A stretch of 64,000 nucleotides of DNA from Butyrivibrio sp. VCB2006. Lineage in GTDB: Bacteria > Bacillota > Clostridia > Lachnospirales > Lachnospiraceae. Position 1 is the stretch's first letter, and each line of letters opens with the position of its first letter. The notes beneath the pieces are model-generated. The model worked only from the letters and a program-made list of their open reading frames with translations. It searched no databases and was not told where the DNA came from. The stretch lies in contig NZ_ATVX01000008.1 of the NCBI RefSeq assembly GCF_000420945.1, positions 62,001 to 126,000 on the forward strand, written 5' to 3'. A program made the position numbers and the translations under genes. Positions 18,207 to 27,737 of the stretch are shown here, one piece after another.

Positions 18207-19412
18207 TTACTCAGTTCTCAAAGCTTCGATAGGATCGAGCTGTGCAGCTCTTTTGGCCGGGTAGATTCCAAAGAAAAGTCCGATGGCTGTTGAGATGAGT
18301 ACTACAATCACAACCAGGATAGGATTGATAGTAAAAGAGAAGCCTACTACCTGGCATATAAGGTAAGAGACCGCAAATCCAAAGAGCATTCCTATTACAC
18401 CTCCTGTAAAGGTGAGGATTGCTGCCTCTGCAAGGAACTGTGTCAGTATTGAAGATGTTCTTGCTCCGAGGGATTTACGTATTCCGATTTCTCTAGTTCT
18501 TTCTGTAACTGAAACGGTCATGATGTTCATAACACCGATTCCGCCGACCAAAAGAGATATGGCCGCAATTATGGCTACTACTGAAGTGATGATATTGAGA
18601 ATGCTGTCTGTAGTCTGATCAAAGCCCATAGAGGAAGACACCTTAACTGCGCCTTCTCCTCTTATACCCATGACATTTTCAACAACAGATCTGGCACTGG
18701 CAAGAACAGCATCTTTGTTCTCACTGTCAAGATAAATGTTAAAAGAGGAAATGCCGTCAGTTGAAAACTGGTAAATATCTGCCACTGTGGTATAAGGCAT
18801 TGCTCCCATAAGTGTCGGCTCATCACCAAACATAGCGTAAGCTGTGTCCATGGAAGTATCTTTGGTAACTCCGATGACAGTAAGCTCTGCCTGTGTTCCA
18901 TAGGCATCCAGCGTAAGCGTGTTACCAACAACCTCTTCATAACCGTAAATTGTTTTGGCAGCGGTCTGACTTAATGTGATTACTCTTTTTGCTTCCATAA
19001 CGTCATTCTTGGAATAATACCTGCCATGGACAATCTCAACTCCTGCAGCATTAACTGTAGCTTCGGTAGCACCGGTTATAAAGCAGTCATAGGTCTTTTG
19101 CTTGTTAACAAAGCTTCCGCCCATATTTACGCTGGGCGAAATTCCCATAATGTCATCGATATTATCCTCTATGGTTCTAATCTGCTCCATATCGAAGGTC
19201 TTGTCAGTCTTGGTGGTATCCAGTGAAACAGAAACGGTTGTTGCACCAATTGATTCCATTTCGCCGTTGACGGTGGCCTTCATACCATCGCCAATTATAA
19301 GCACAGTAAGAACAGCTGAAATACCAATGATGATACCCAGCATTGTCAGAAAAGATCTGCCTTTATTGCTTCTTATGCTTGCTATTGCGCTTTTTACATA
19401 CTCCAGGTACAT
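18207..19412 (-). CDS. MacB-type ABC transporter permease
   Basis: 401-aa permease of the MacB/FtsX superfamily. One N-terminal membrane helix (FLTMLGIIIGISAVLTVLIIG), an extracytoplasmic MacB_PCD domain of about 230 residues, then three C-terminal helices with the conserved TERTREIGIRKSLGA motif. It is the second of two permeases (10-base gap) in an operon with an adaptor and an ATPase, so the complex probably uses a permease heterodimer. GAGGAG precedes the ATG. Substrate not predictable; peptides, bacteriocins or lipids are typical. Confidence 0.92.
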   Translation of the reverse strand: MYLEYVKSAIASIRSNKGRSFLTMLGIIIGISAVLTVLIIGDGMKATVNGEMESIGATTVSVSLDTTKTDKTFDMEQIRTIEDNIDDIMGISPSVNMGGSFVNKQKTYDCFITGATEATVNAAGVEIVHGRYYSKNDVMEAKRVITLSQTAAKTIYGYEEVVGNTLTLDAYGTQAELTVIGVTKDTSMDTAYAMFGDEPTLMGAMPYTTVADIYQFSTDGISSFNIYLDSENKDAVLASARSVVENVMGIRGEGAVKVSSSMGFDQTTDSILNIITSVVAIIAAISLLVGGIGVMNIMTVSVTERTREIGIRKSLGARTSSILTQFLAEAAILTFTGGVIGMLFGFAVSYLICQVVGFSFTINPILVVIVVLISTAIGLFFGIYPAKRAAQLDPIEALRTE

Positions 19413-19422
19413 TCAGTACTCC

Positions 19423-20631
19423 TCACAGTCTAAGTGCATCTATAGGTTTCATCTTGGCTGCCTTCCTTGCAGGATACAGCCCGAAGAAAAGACCTATCAG
19501 AACCGAGAAAAGAGCTGCTCCTGCCACTGATGTTGGCGTGATGATAACCTCAAAACCAATCAGGGTGCAGATAATATAAGCCATTATTATTCCAAGGATA
19601 ATTCCGACAATTCCCCCAAGGAGTGTAAGAATTGCAGCTTCTGCAAGGAACTGAGCCATTATTGCTCCCGTCTTGGCACCAATTGATTTTCTGATTCCTA
19701 TTTCCCTTGTTCTTTCTGTTACGGATACCAGCATGATATTCATAACTCCAATGCCGCCTACAATAAGAGAAATGACTGATACCAAAAGAAGGAACTTGGT
19801 AGCATAGCCAAGAATTGTATCAAGCGACTCTGAAAAGTCAGCCATGCTGTAACCACTAAGTGCTTTTGTACCTCTAAGGCCATGTACATTAGTCAGTATA
19901 TCCTTGGCTTCTTCTACTCTGTCAGCAAGAATATCCTGATCCGCAAAGACAACCAGAGAATAAAAGTTTTCTGTCTGATAGTCGAAATCACTTCCTAGTG
20001 CAGTGTACGGAACTTCTATGGTGGCATAATAGTCCTGGCCCTCCATCAGAAATTCATACATTCTGTTCATGCTCTCTCGAAGGCCTACAACTGTATATGT
20101 GGCAGTCTTGCCCCACAAAGTAAGCTCAACCTCAAGTCCAATGGCATCCTCTGTTCCAAAAATTTTCTTGGCATCATCGATCAGCATAACGCAGACTCTT
20201 TGACCGCTCTCAACCTGCTGTTTGCTAAAATAGCTTCCTTTGCAGATTCCATTGCTAAGTGCGTATTCAAGGGCAGCCGCACCACCGGTTATGTCCGCAT
20301 TGAAGGTGCCCTTTCTTGTAGAAACCTTTCCGTAGGCACTAAGGTTAGGTGAAACTCCCTTAATATCGGGCATCATGCTCTCAATCAGTTCCATGTCATC
20401 ACGAGTCAGAGTTTCTGAAGTCTTGGTTGAGTCGATACTGATCATACCGTAGTTACCGGCAATACCGTTGATCTGGCTCTGAACAAAACTGCTCATACCA
20501 TTTCCAAGAGATACTACCGCAATAACTGCTGCAATACCTATGACAATTCCAAGCATTGTCATAAGAGTACGATAGCCATTTCCTATTATCTGTTTAATTG
20601 CGCTTTTTATATATTCCCCTAATTTGCCCAT
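19423..20631 (-). CDS. MacB-type ABC transporter permease
   Basis: 402 aa from an ATG at 20631. A TTG seven codons upstream is possible, but MGKLGEYIKSAIKQI fits the usual start of the family. Same topology as its neighbour: N-terminal helix, periplasmic-type MacB_PCD domain, three C-terminal helices with TERTREIGIRKSIGAK. The two permeases are clearly homologous and arose by duplication. The ribosome binding site is weak, suggesting coupling to the upstream adaptor gene 61 bases away. Confidence 0.91.
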   Translation of the reverse strand: MGKLGEYIKSAIKQIIGNGYRTLMTMLGIVIGIAAVIAVVSLGNGMSSFVQSQINGIAGNYGMISIDSTKTSETLTRDDMELIESMMPDIKGVSPNLSAYGKVSTRKGTFNADITGGAAALEYALSNGICKGSYFSKQQVESGQRVCVMLIDDAKKIFGTEDAIGLEVELTLWGKTATYTVVGLRESMNRMYEFLMEGQDYYATIEVPYTALGSDFDYQTENFYSLVVFADQDILADRVEEAKDILTNVHGLRGTKALSGYSMADFSESLDTILGYATKFLLLVSVISLIVGGIGVMNIMLVSVTERTREIGIRKSIGAKTGAIMAQFLAEAAILTLLGGIVGIILGIIMAYIICTLIGFEVIITPTSVAGAALFSVLIGLFFGLYPARKAAKMKPIDALRL

Positions 20632-20692
20632 TATACTCAATCTGCGTGACAATCTTATTTCATGTCCGCCAACTTAATATAGAAATACTCCA

Positions 20693-22309
20693 TCATCCTT
20701 CAGAAACCACTACAGCCATACCCTCAGTAAGGGTATCGTAGTTGCCTGTAATGATCTGATCTCCGGCAGCTATACCATCTACAATCTGAGCCTCTGTACT
20801 TGAGGCAATACCAATAGTAACGTTTTTGCGAGTTACAAGGCCATTCTCAACAACATACACGAAGTCGCCCTCTGAGTCAGTCTGCACATACTCATAAGGA
20901 AGTACAAGAGTATTGTCAGCCTTCTGAGCATGGATCTTATTGTTTGCCTCAACTCCGAGAATAATGTCAGAATCAGGATTTGTTATTTTGATTGTAGTAT
21001 CTACTACTGCTACGCCGTTGTTATTCTTGGTGGCAGTTCCGGAAATCTTGGAAATTTCTCCGGTATATGCCTTGTTGTTAATAGTAATGTCAACCTGCTG
21101 CCCTATGGCAATCTTAGGAAGGTCACTTTTTGAAATCTGAATAGAAACTTCCACATCATCAAGGTTAGCAAGTGTAACTGTCTGGGCTCCGGCTGCTACT
21201 GTAGCGCCTTCAACAACTGAAACCGCTGTTACAACTCCGTTAAACTCAGCCTTAACTCCCTCTTTTGCCTCCTCAATCTTGGAAATTGTATCCTCCTGAG
21301 TAAGGGTTGTTGAATCAAGCTGAGCCTTAGCAGAGGTTGCTGTTCCCGGATTAACCTGAGCTGCCTTGGCTGACTGAAGGTGTGACTGTTCTTCCTGAAG
21401 AGTTGTGATCTGTCTCTTCCAGCCCTGAATCTCTGGGTCATTGGAAAGAGCATACTGAACATCCAGCATAGACTGAGAAACAGCCAAAGACATCTGTCTG
21501 TCACCTTCAGCTGGATTGTTGTAGGCTCCATCAGTCTGATTGCCGGACTCATTTCTGTAGATATAGTCTGTATTGCCATTTTCGAAATAGCTCTCCATGC
21601 TATCCGCAATACCGTTCTGGTTGATATCTGACTGAACCTTCTGAAGATCAGTTAATGTCTGGTTCATTCTGCTGGTCTTATCTGTTATCTTGTTGTTAAT
21701 TGCATCAATTTCAAGAGTGATTGCATCAAGTCTTGCATTGATCTGGGCAGGAGTCATACCTTCTGCATATTTTCTGTCTTCTGCAGCTGTACCTGACCAG
21801 TATGAGCTGTAGCTTCCCTTAGCCTGCTTGATTGCAAGTTCAGCAGTCTGCTGTGAAAGATTAAGTGCATCCTCATCATAGGTATAAAGAGTATCACCAA
21901 CAGCTACCTTATCTCCAACCTTGACATTAATTTCTGCTAAAGGAGCTGTTACATCAGAGAAATAGGTTTTAGACTCTGCACTCTGAACCGTTCCTGAAAC
22001 AGAGAGAATGTTCTCGATAGTTCCAAGGCTTGCTTCCTGAGTGTTTACAAACACCACAGCATTCTTGGAAGCATTTATGCTTCTGATAACAAAAAAGGCT
22101 ACGAGGAGAGCTGCTACTCCTATCGCAATATATCTTTTCTTAAATTTTCTCTTTGGTTTCTTGGCAACCTCGTGGGTTTCGTAGTCTTCGTAAACCTGTG
22201 TATCGCTTGCTTTATCAGTCTCCTTTGGCAAATTTGGAGCATCACTTCCTTTAACTGCATTATCCTTATTTTCTATATCTTTTACTTCTAAATCTTTATC
22301 CTGTCCCAT
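20693..22309 (-). CDS. MacA/HlyD-type efflux adaptor
   Basis: 538-aa membrane fusion protein. A 60-residue acidic cytoplasmic tail (rich in D, K, E) precedes one membrane helix (YIAIGVAALLVAFFVIRSI). Outside are a split biotinyl-lipoyl domain (APLAEINVKVGDKVAVGDTLYTYDED ... VKAEFNGVVTAVSVVEGATV), a long coiled coil (about 170-320) and beta-barrel/MP domains to the C-terminus. It links the permeases to the cell exterior. GAGGAG precedes the ATG; the start lies 6 bases after the ATPase stop. Confidence 0.93.
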   Translation of the reverse strand: MGQDKDLEVKDIENKDNAVKGSDAPNLPKETDKASDTQVYEDYETHEVAKKPKRKFKKRYIAIGVAALLVAFFVIRSINASKNAVVFVNTQEASLGTIENILSVSGTVQSAESKTYFSDVTAPLAEINVKVGDKVAVGDTLYTYDEDALNLSQQTAELAIKQAKGSYSSYWSGTAAEDRKYAEGMTPAQINARLDAITLEIDAINNKITDKTSRMNQTLTDLQKVQSDINQNGIADSMESYFENGNTDYIYRNESGNQTDGAYNNPAEGDRQMSLAVSQSMLDVQYALSNDPEIQGWKRQITTLQEEQSHLQSAKAAQVNPGTATSAKAQLDSTTLTQEDTISKIEEAKEGVKAEFNGVVTAVSVVEGATVAAGAQTVTLANLDDVEVSIQISKSDLPKIAIGQQVDITINNKAYTGEISKISGTATKNNNGVAVVDTTIKITNPDSDIILGVEANNKIHAQKADNTLVLPYEYVQTDSEGDFVYVVENGLVTRKNVTIGIASSTEAQIVDGIAAGDQIITGNYDTLTEGMAVVVSEG

Positions 22310-22315
22310 ACTTTT

Positions 22316-23017
22316 TCACTCCTCTTTATAATCCGGATTCATAATATCGCTGACGATTCGCCCATCTGATATGGTTATGATTCTCTTTGCCTGTTTGGCA
22401 ATTCCCGGGTCATGGGTAATTATGATTACTGTACGACCCTCAGAGTATAACCTCTTGATGATACTGATGATTTCCTTACTTGACCCTGAGTCCAGGTTAC
22501 CTGTGGGCTCATCCGCTAGAAGTATCGGCGGCGCCTGAGCTATGGCTCTTGCTATGGCAACACGTTGCTGCTGACCACCTGACATCTCATTTGGTTTGTG
22601 AGTCATTCTCTGCCCAAGTCCAACCTTGGAAAGAGCATTCATGGAAAGAAGCTCTCGTTCTTTTTTACCAACTCCTCTGTATATAAGAGGAAGCTCAACG
22701 TTTTCAAGAGCTGTAAGAGATGGTATCAGGTTAAAGCCCTGGAATATGAACCCTATCTCTCTGTTTCTGACATCCGACTGCTCATCGTCAGTCATATGGG
22801 AAACATCCTGTCCATGTAAAAAATATTTGCCACTGGTTGGTGTATCAAGACACCCCAGCATATTCATAAGCGTGGATTTACCTGAGCCGGACTGGCCAAT
22901 GATGGCGACAAATTCGCCTTCCCCTATTATCAGGCTCACATGATCAAGAGCCCTGACTTCATTTTCCCCAGGATTGTATACTTTGGATACATCCTTAACT
23001 TCGACAAGTTTTTTCAT
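22316..23017 (-). CDS. MacB-type ABC transporter ATPase
   Basis: 233-aa stand-alone ATPase of the MacB/LolD class. Walker A GQSGSGKST, signature MSGGQQQRVAIARAI, Walker B ILLADEPTGNLD, all intact. First gene of the operon ATPase-adaptor-permease-permease; unlike Escherichia coli MacB the ATPase is not fused to a permease, which is normal in Firmicutes. GGAGAGGT precedes the ATG. Likely exports a peptide or toxic compound. Confidence 0.94.
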   Translation of the reverse strand: MKKLVEVKDVSKVYNPGENEVRALDHVSLIIGEGEFVAIIGQSGSGKSTLMNMLGCLDTPTSGKYFLHGQDVSHMTDDEQSDVRNREIGFIFQGFNLIPSLTALENVELPLIYRGVGKKERELLSMNALSKVGLGQRMTHKPNEMSGGQQQRVAIARAIAQAPPILLADEPTGNLDSGSSKEIISIIKRLYSEGRTVIIITHDPGIAKQAKRIITISDGRIVSDIMNPDYKEE

Positions 23018-23068
23018 ACCTCTCCTCTATAGCCAAAAGATTGCATTGCATTCAAATGTAGTTTCCAT

Positions 23069-23099
23069 TGTATAAAATCTAATCAACTCTACCTAGAGT
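23069..23099 (-). promoter_or_regulatory. Promoter and palindromic operator of the MacAB operon
   Basis: TATACA (-10, 23069-23074) reads towards the ATPase gene. The -35 position (about 23092-23097) lies inside a perfect palindrome ACTCTA-CC-TAGAGT at 23086-23099. A repressor bound there would block the promoter. No regulator gene lies in the operon. Confidence 0.45.
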
Positions 23100-23422
23100 A
23101 TTCCATAATATTGTTTTTGTAAATAATTTATCACTTAAAAACACTGTTTTTTCACAGATTTAAACGTTTACGCCTTCTATTATCCCCTATTTTATTGAAG
23201 AAAACTTGCCAAGATTATAAATTTTTTATAAAATCAATTCGTTTGCGGCAAAATATGCCAACAGTGCATTACTATATATTGTGTTTTTATATTCGGTATT
23301 GTACTATATAATGTATGAATAATCATTTTCAAACTACTAAATAAATACTGATAAGCTTGAAGGTTTATGGATATCTAAAGCTTACTTTGTCGCTATATAC
23401 CCGGATTAAAGGAGGATTAAAT
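23100..23422 (+). promoter_or_regulatory. AT-rich spacer with promoter of the formate/nitrite channel
   Basis: About 320 gene-free bases, strongly AT-rich. A perfect TATAAT at 23307-23312 reads towards the channel gene, without a good -35; the leader would be about 100 bases. No riboswitch or small ORF with a ribosome binding site was recognised. Confidence 0.45.
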
Positions 23423-24205
23423 ATGAAATCACCCGCTGAAATAGCAGTTAAATATGAATCTGTTGGAAAGGGAAAAACTGAGCTTAATGCTCTTAAGACA
23501 TTTCTTTTAGGAATACTGGCAGGAGCATACATTGCTCTTGGAGGACTTGGAAGCCAGATAGCAAGCTGTACTGCGGCAGATCCTTCAAGTGCCCGCATGA
23601 TCAGTAGTGTGGTGTTCCCTATAGGTCTTTTTATGGTTCTTGTTGGAGGTGCTGAGCTCTTTACTGGAAACTGCCTTATTATAATCCCTGTATTATCAGG
23701 CAAGGCTAAGCTTTCAGGAATGCTTAAAAACTGGGTTTTAGTATATTTCGGAAATATGGTCGGGGGATTTCTTATTGCTCTTATCGCATCAACCTCCCAC
23801 ATTTACTCATTTGCAAATAATGCCCTGGCAGAGGCAGTTATAAACACCGCCGTTGCCAAGGCAAATATCTCTTTTAGTGACGGACTCCTTAGAGGAATCC
23901 TGTGTAATGTTCTTGTATGTCTTGCTGTATGGTGCTCATTTTCAGCAGACGAGGTTGCCGGAAAAGTCCTTGCTCTTTGGCTTCCTGTAATGCTCTTTAT
24001 CATCTGCGGCTTTGAACACTGCGTAGCCAACATGTACTTCATTCCTGCAGGAATGCTGACATCCGCTATTTATGGACTTCCGGCTGATGGTCTTAGCTTG
24101 TTTGGTTTCTTCGTAACAAACCTGATTCCTGTAACTATTGGAAACATCATTGGCGGCTCAGTTTGTGTCGGTGCCATGTACTACGCGATTTACCTTAAGA
24201 AATAA
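23423..24205 (+). CDS. Formate/nitrite transporter family channel
   Basis: 260-aa pentameric FNT-type membrane channel with six hydrophobic segments. The ATG at 23423 is 7 bases after AAAGGAGG; the upstream in-frame ATG lacks a site. The family feature of an N-terminal FNT half with GGAELFTGN (residues about 80-88) and a second half with GFEHCVANMYFIPAG near residue 190 is present; this H-containing loop is the central gate histidine region. In a fermenter it probably moves formate, though nitrite or hydrosulfide members look alike. Its stop overlaps the convergent neighbour by 11 bases. Confidence 0.92.
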   Translation: MKSPAEIAVKYESVGKGKTELNALKTFLLGILAGAYIALGGLGSQIASCTAADPSSARMISSVVFPIGLFMVLVGGAELFTGNCLIIIPVLSGKAKLSGMLKNWVLVYFGNMVGGFLIALIASTSHIYSFANNALAEAVINTAVAKANISFSDGLLRGILCNVLVCLAVWCSFSADEVAGKVLALWLPVMLFIICGFEHCVANMYFIPAGMLTSAIYGLPADGLSLFGFFVTNLIPVTIGNIIGGSVCVGAMYYAIYLKK

Positions 24206-25340
24206 CATTATAGTTAAATTCTCTGGCAAGGCCCATAAGTCCTGCAATCCAAAGCGCATCAGCTTGCTGTTGCGCTTTTTCCATGTCTAAATCTATGCGC
24301 TCTCTGACTATGGGAGACGGAAATTTCTTAAGTACAGCAAGAGCTCTTTGATAATCAGGTTTAGAAATATCTTTCATACAGTCAAACAGAAAGTCCATTC
24401 CAACTTTTGACTCAGGAAATTCATACTTGGCAATAAGTCTTACTGAGTTATAAGTAGCATTCTCATTGTCTTCCCTATACTGCATGAAATCAGCAAGATC
24501 CCACCCAAGGGGCTTATTTAAATCTATAGCTCTCTTCAGAATATCGATCTCGCAATCCAAAAGGATTTCATTATAAAAGAGAGATTTGGTTTTACTTAGC
24601 TTGGCCTTAGAACCCTTACCCGGCTTGCCAACGCATTTTTCAAAGGTGGTTCTGGCCTTAGCGTTCCTATGAGAATTTTCGTAATAAGAATTGTTCTCTC
24701 TGGCACGAATCTCCTTGTCAAAAGAAAGCCTTAAGTCATTCCAGTCAGCCTTGGCAATGGATGATTTCTTTTCAGCTGTAACTTTGGCAAATGCTTCTTT
24801 GTACTTCCAATCGTCCCACCTGTAAAAAGAATCATCGACGCCAATTGTTTTAAAGTCGCTACCAAACATTTCGCGCAGCCCAACGAAGGTATTCTTATCT
24901 GTGATGTTTTTCACCACAGCTCTGCCGCCATCAATCATAGTAAACTGGAGGTCATTATTATGCTTTTTAACCTCTGCCACCAGCTTGGTTGGGAAATTCT
25001 TGTAACTAATGCAGAACCACCTGGTCCCCACCAGAAGATCTTCGCATACTGTGCCATCCTTGGTGACGTAGTATTCAAACATCTCATCCTTGAGAAGCCT
25101 AATGGATCTAATAAGTCCAAATCTATACGCCCAGTGCGGCACATACTGGCAATTCTGGACGCCAAAATAAAACAGTCCTATAAAACCAGCTAAATAAAGT
25201 GCAAATCCCGCCTCTGAAATAAAGCCTCCAATCCTGACAAGCTCCTTAAACGCTCCTGGAAATAAGAGAATACTAAATATAAAGGCAATCTTGAGAAAGA
25301 GATCACCGGTTCTAACTGAACATCTAAAAACACGTAACAT
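24195..25340 (-). CDS. Uncharacterised membrane-anchored protein
   Basis: 381 aa. Two hydrophobic segments at about 14-35 and 43-62 anchor a cytoplasmic region of 310 residues. That region has a beta-rich part (VAEVKKHNNDLQFTMIDGGRAVVKN) and then charged helices with many K/R residues. No family recognised and no catalytic motif visible. The ribosome binding site is poor: AAAGGA lies 17 bases before the ATG. It overlaps the convergent channel gene by 11 bases. Confidence 0.65.
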   Translation of the reverse strand: MLRVFRCSVRTGDLFLKIAFIFSILLFPGAFKELVRIGGFISEAGFALYLAGFIGLFYFGVQNCQYVPHWAYRFGLIRSIRLLKDEMFEYYVTKDGTVCEDLLVGTRWFCISYKNFPTKLVAEVKKHNNDLQFTMIDGGRAVVKNITDKNTFVGLREMFGSDFKTIGVDDSFYRWDDWKYKEAFAKVTAEKKSSIAKADWNDLRLSFDKEIRARENNSYYENSHRNAKARTTFEKCVGKPGKGSKAKLSKTKSLFYNEILLDCEIDILKRAIDLNKPLGWDLADFMQYREDNENATYNSVRLIAKYEFPESKVGMDFLFDCMKDISKPDYQRALAVLKKFPSPIVRERIDLDMEKAQQQADALWIAGLMGLAREFNYNVIS

Positions 25341-25423
25341 ATAGAACTATTCAAATATCCTTTCATATAGACAAATCTTTGTAATGCATATATGACACTA
25401 TATCATCTTTTGTCATTTAATGA

Positions 25424-25462
25424 AAAAGAACTGGACCAGATGTCATATAATCTGATCCAGCT
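25424..25462 (-). terminator. Terminator after the YccF-like gene
   Basis: Arms CTGGATCAGA/TCTGGTCCAG (one wobble) with a 10-base loop, then TTCTTTTT on the minus strand. Confidence 0.7.
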
Positions 25463-25512
25463 TAGTGAAACTTGCTCATATTATTTGTGATAGTTAATTT
25501 CCAGTACTCTTC

Positions 25513-25887
25513 TTATGCAAAATGAACTCTTCTTACAGTTGTTCCAAAAGGCATGAGTGATACTTTTGCTATCTTAAAGAACTGTTTTCCAAAAGGAATT
25601 CCTACGATAGTGATGCAAAAAAGACATCCAAGTATAAAGTTGATTAGTGCAAGCTCAATGCCACTTACAAAGAACCAGATCACATTCAGGACAAAGGAAA
25701 CGCATCCGCCATCGGACTCTACTTCTTTTCCGAAAGGATTAAGTGAAATAGAAGCAAGCTTAAAGCACTGGAATCCCACTGGAATTCCCACAATTGTTAT
25801 ACACCAGAAGCATCCTGCAATTATCCATGAAAACCAACTGATAAAGCCACCACAAATTATCCAAAGTATATTTCCTAAAATTCTCAT
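25513..25887 (-). CDS. YccF-like inner membrane protein
   Basis: 124-aa membrane protein made of two repeats of the YccF domain; each repeat carries the signature FCITIVGIPxGxQxFKxAxxSLxPFG (here CITIVGIPVGFQCFKLASISLNPFG and CITIVGIPFGKQFFKIAKVSLMPFG). Molecular role unknown for the family. GGAGATTTAAAAA precedes the ATG. Monocistronic, with its own terminator. Confidence 0.9.
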   Translation of the reverse strand: MRILGNILWIICGGFISWFSWIIAGCFWCITIVGIPVGFQCFKLASISLNPFGKEVESDGGCVSFVLNVIWFFVSGIELALINFILGCLFCITIVGIPFGKQFFKIAKVSLMPFGTTVRRVHFA

Positions 25888-25998
25888 TTTTTAAATCTCC
25901 TTTGTTTTTTTGTTTGATGCTCATATATACGAAACTGGTTTGTTGTGTGGCAAATCTATTTTGTAAAATTATGTTCGGAGATTATGTTCGAATATAAC

Positions 25999-26937
25999 TT
26001 ACAATGTCAAAAAATTCATCACAAGAGATATCATAATCTCTTTTTCTTCTGGTTTAGACTCTGCTATCATAAGTGTTATCGCAACAAGCTCTCCATCACT
26101 GATTCTCTTTGTTCCATCCTTCAGCAAAATATCATTCCCACTAAGAAAGTCCAAAAACAATGATGCTGCAATGCGCTTGCATCCATCATTATATGGATGA
26201 TCCTTCACAAGGAAATACAAAAGATTTGCAGCTTTTTCCTCTAATGATGGATACGCATCCTCACCAAAAGCGCTCTGGTATATTGAAGCAAGTATACCTT
26301 CAACTTTTCCGTGTTCTTTCTCTACTCCAAAAACATCAGTCTGAAATTGAGTTTTCATGGCATCTACAATTTCACAACATCTTTTATAAGATATTACATA
26401 TGTTGGTTTACTACCTTTGGGGCGTTTAAGTGACTGATGATCATAGTCATCCAGCAAAGAAAGTGCTTCAGTATACATATTAACTGCTTTTAGCACATCC
26501 TTCTCTTCTACATCAAGAGCATCTGCCAACATCCTTGTTTGGATACTAACTGTTTTTTCAAGAGCTTTAAGTCTCTTTTCATTTATTGCATAGCCCTTTA
26601 CAATGTACTGTTTCAATACTGAATTAGCCCACTGCCTAAACTCAACGCCTCTTTGGGATTTCACACGGTATCCTACAGAAATAATTACGTCCAAGGTATA
26701 AAATGATACTCTTTGTTTAACACCATCAACACGCATTTTTTGCGTGTTGTTATCTTTATCGATTTCCCCTTCAGAAAATACGTTATTTATATGCTTACGA
26801 ATGGTCTTCTCATCTCTGTCGAACAGCTGAGCCATCTGATTTGCAGTAAGCCATACCATTTCATTTTCTAGGGCAACTGGTAACTTAACAGACCTATCCT
26901 TAGTTTCAAAAAGAACAATTTCGTTTTCTTTATTCAT
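25999..26937 (-). CDS. RhuM-family protein with Fic-like domain
   Basis: 312 aa from the ATG at 26937; a TTG ten codons upstream is possible. Residues 1-115 are the RhuM/Bro-N-like domain with a winged-helix segment (WLTANQMAQLFDRDEKTIRKHINNVF) and the typical GYRVKSQRGVEFRQWANSVLKQYI. The C-terminal 140 residues resemble a Fic/DOC fold with HPYNDGCKRIAASLFLDFL. The Fic motif normally ends GNKR or GNGR; here the Asn is Cys, so AMPylation activity is doubtful. RhuM genes are often found in mobile or defence regions; the function is unproven. Confidence 0.85.
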   Translation of the reverse strand: MNKENEIVLFETKDRSVKLPVALENEMVWLTANQMAQLFDRDEKTIRKHINNVFSEGEIDKDNNTQKMRVDGVKQRVSFYTLDVIISVGYRVKSQRGVEFRQWANSVLKQYIVKGYAINEKRLKALEKTVSIQTRMLADALDVEEKDVLKAVNMYTEALSLLDDYDHQSLKRPKGSKPTYVISYKRCCEIVDAMKTQFQTDVFGVEKEHGKVEGILASIYQSAFGEDAYPSLEEKAANLLYFLVKDHPYNDGCKRIAASLFLDFLSGNDILLKDGTKRISDGELVAITLMIAESKPEEKEIMISLVMNFLTL

Positions 26938-27046
26938 AATCCTTTGTTTATCCTTTATAAATGCCAAATACTGTCATGAATAATAATCGCATATATATTG
27001 GCATTTCGCATTTAACGCATGGTTGAATATCATTATCACTGTAATA

Positions 27047-27649
27047 TTACTTAAATCTTATAAGCCACCTTTTCCTGAATTCTGTTTGCTCATCTGTATG
27101 GAACCAGTGCTCTCCATTAGGCATTACGGATAAATCAGCACCTATTACTTCTGCAAATGACTCCATTGTTTCTAATGATTGGAAGTGGTCTTTCTCACCA
27201 TACAAAATAAAAGTAGGTACATTCCATACTATAGGATGATTTCTTACCCACACAAGATAGTCCCATGAGAGGACTTCGCCTTCGGGAAGATGAATTGTGC
27301 TTTTAGCTTTCAAATCCTCGTCGGATACATCTGCATGCTTCATCATATCCTGTATCAAGCGCTCCATATCTACGATAGGAGAGACAAAAAGCGCCTTTTG
27401 GATCATAACCCCTGTACCAGAAACCATTAGAAAATACGCCCCCAAACTAGATGCAAGAACAGTAATAGATGTGTATTTTTCTGCCAACTTTAAGAAATAT
27501 TCTTTATACTCACTTTCCGCTTCCCAAGGCGTCTCTGATTTATAATCAAAGCCATATGTATCATAATCGGGGAAAATGGACTTAAACTGTTCTGAAGCAG
27601 AGGCTGTACCACCCTTATCATGTATGTATACTAATGCTTTATCTTTCAT
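27047..27649 (-). CDS. Small alpha/beta hydrolase
   Basis: 200 aa. The nucleophile elbow is ASSLGAYF (residues 66-73) in place of GxSxG, followed by an acid in ILYGEKDHF and a histidine in NGEHWFH, giving a plausible Ser-Asp-His triad. The short, lid-less layout resembles RBBP9/YdeN-type serine hydrolases. GAGGATATACA precedes the ATG. Isolated gene; substrate unknown. Confidence 0.8.
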   Translation of the reverse strand: MKDKALVYIHDKGGTASASEQFKSIFPDYDTYGFDYKSETPWEAESEYKEYFLKLAEKYTSITVLASSLGAYFLMVSGTGVMIQKALFVSPIVDMERLIQDMMKHADVSDEDLKAKSTIHLPEGEVLSWDYLVWVRNHPIVWNVPTFILYGEKDHFQSLETMESFAEVIGADLSVMPNGEHWFHTDEQTEFRKRWLIRFK

Positions 27650-27737
27650 TGTATATCCTCAAATTCATGATTGTCCTTTATTGTAGATAATACTGCAAGA
27701 TAATCGTTTCAAAATCGTTCAAAGATTAGAATGTGAA

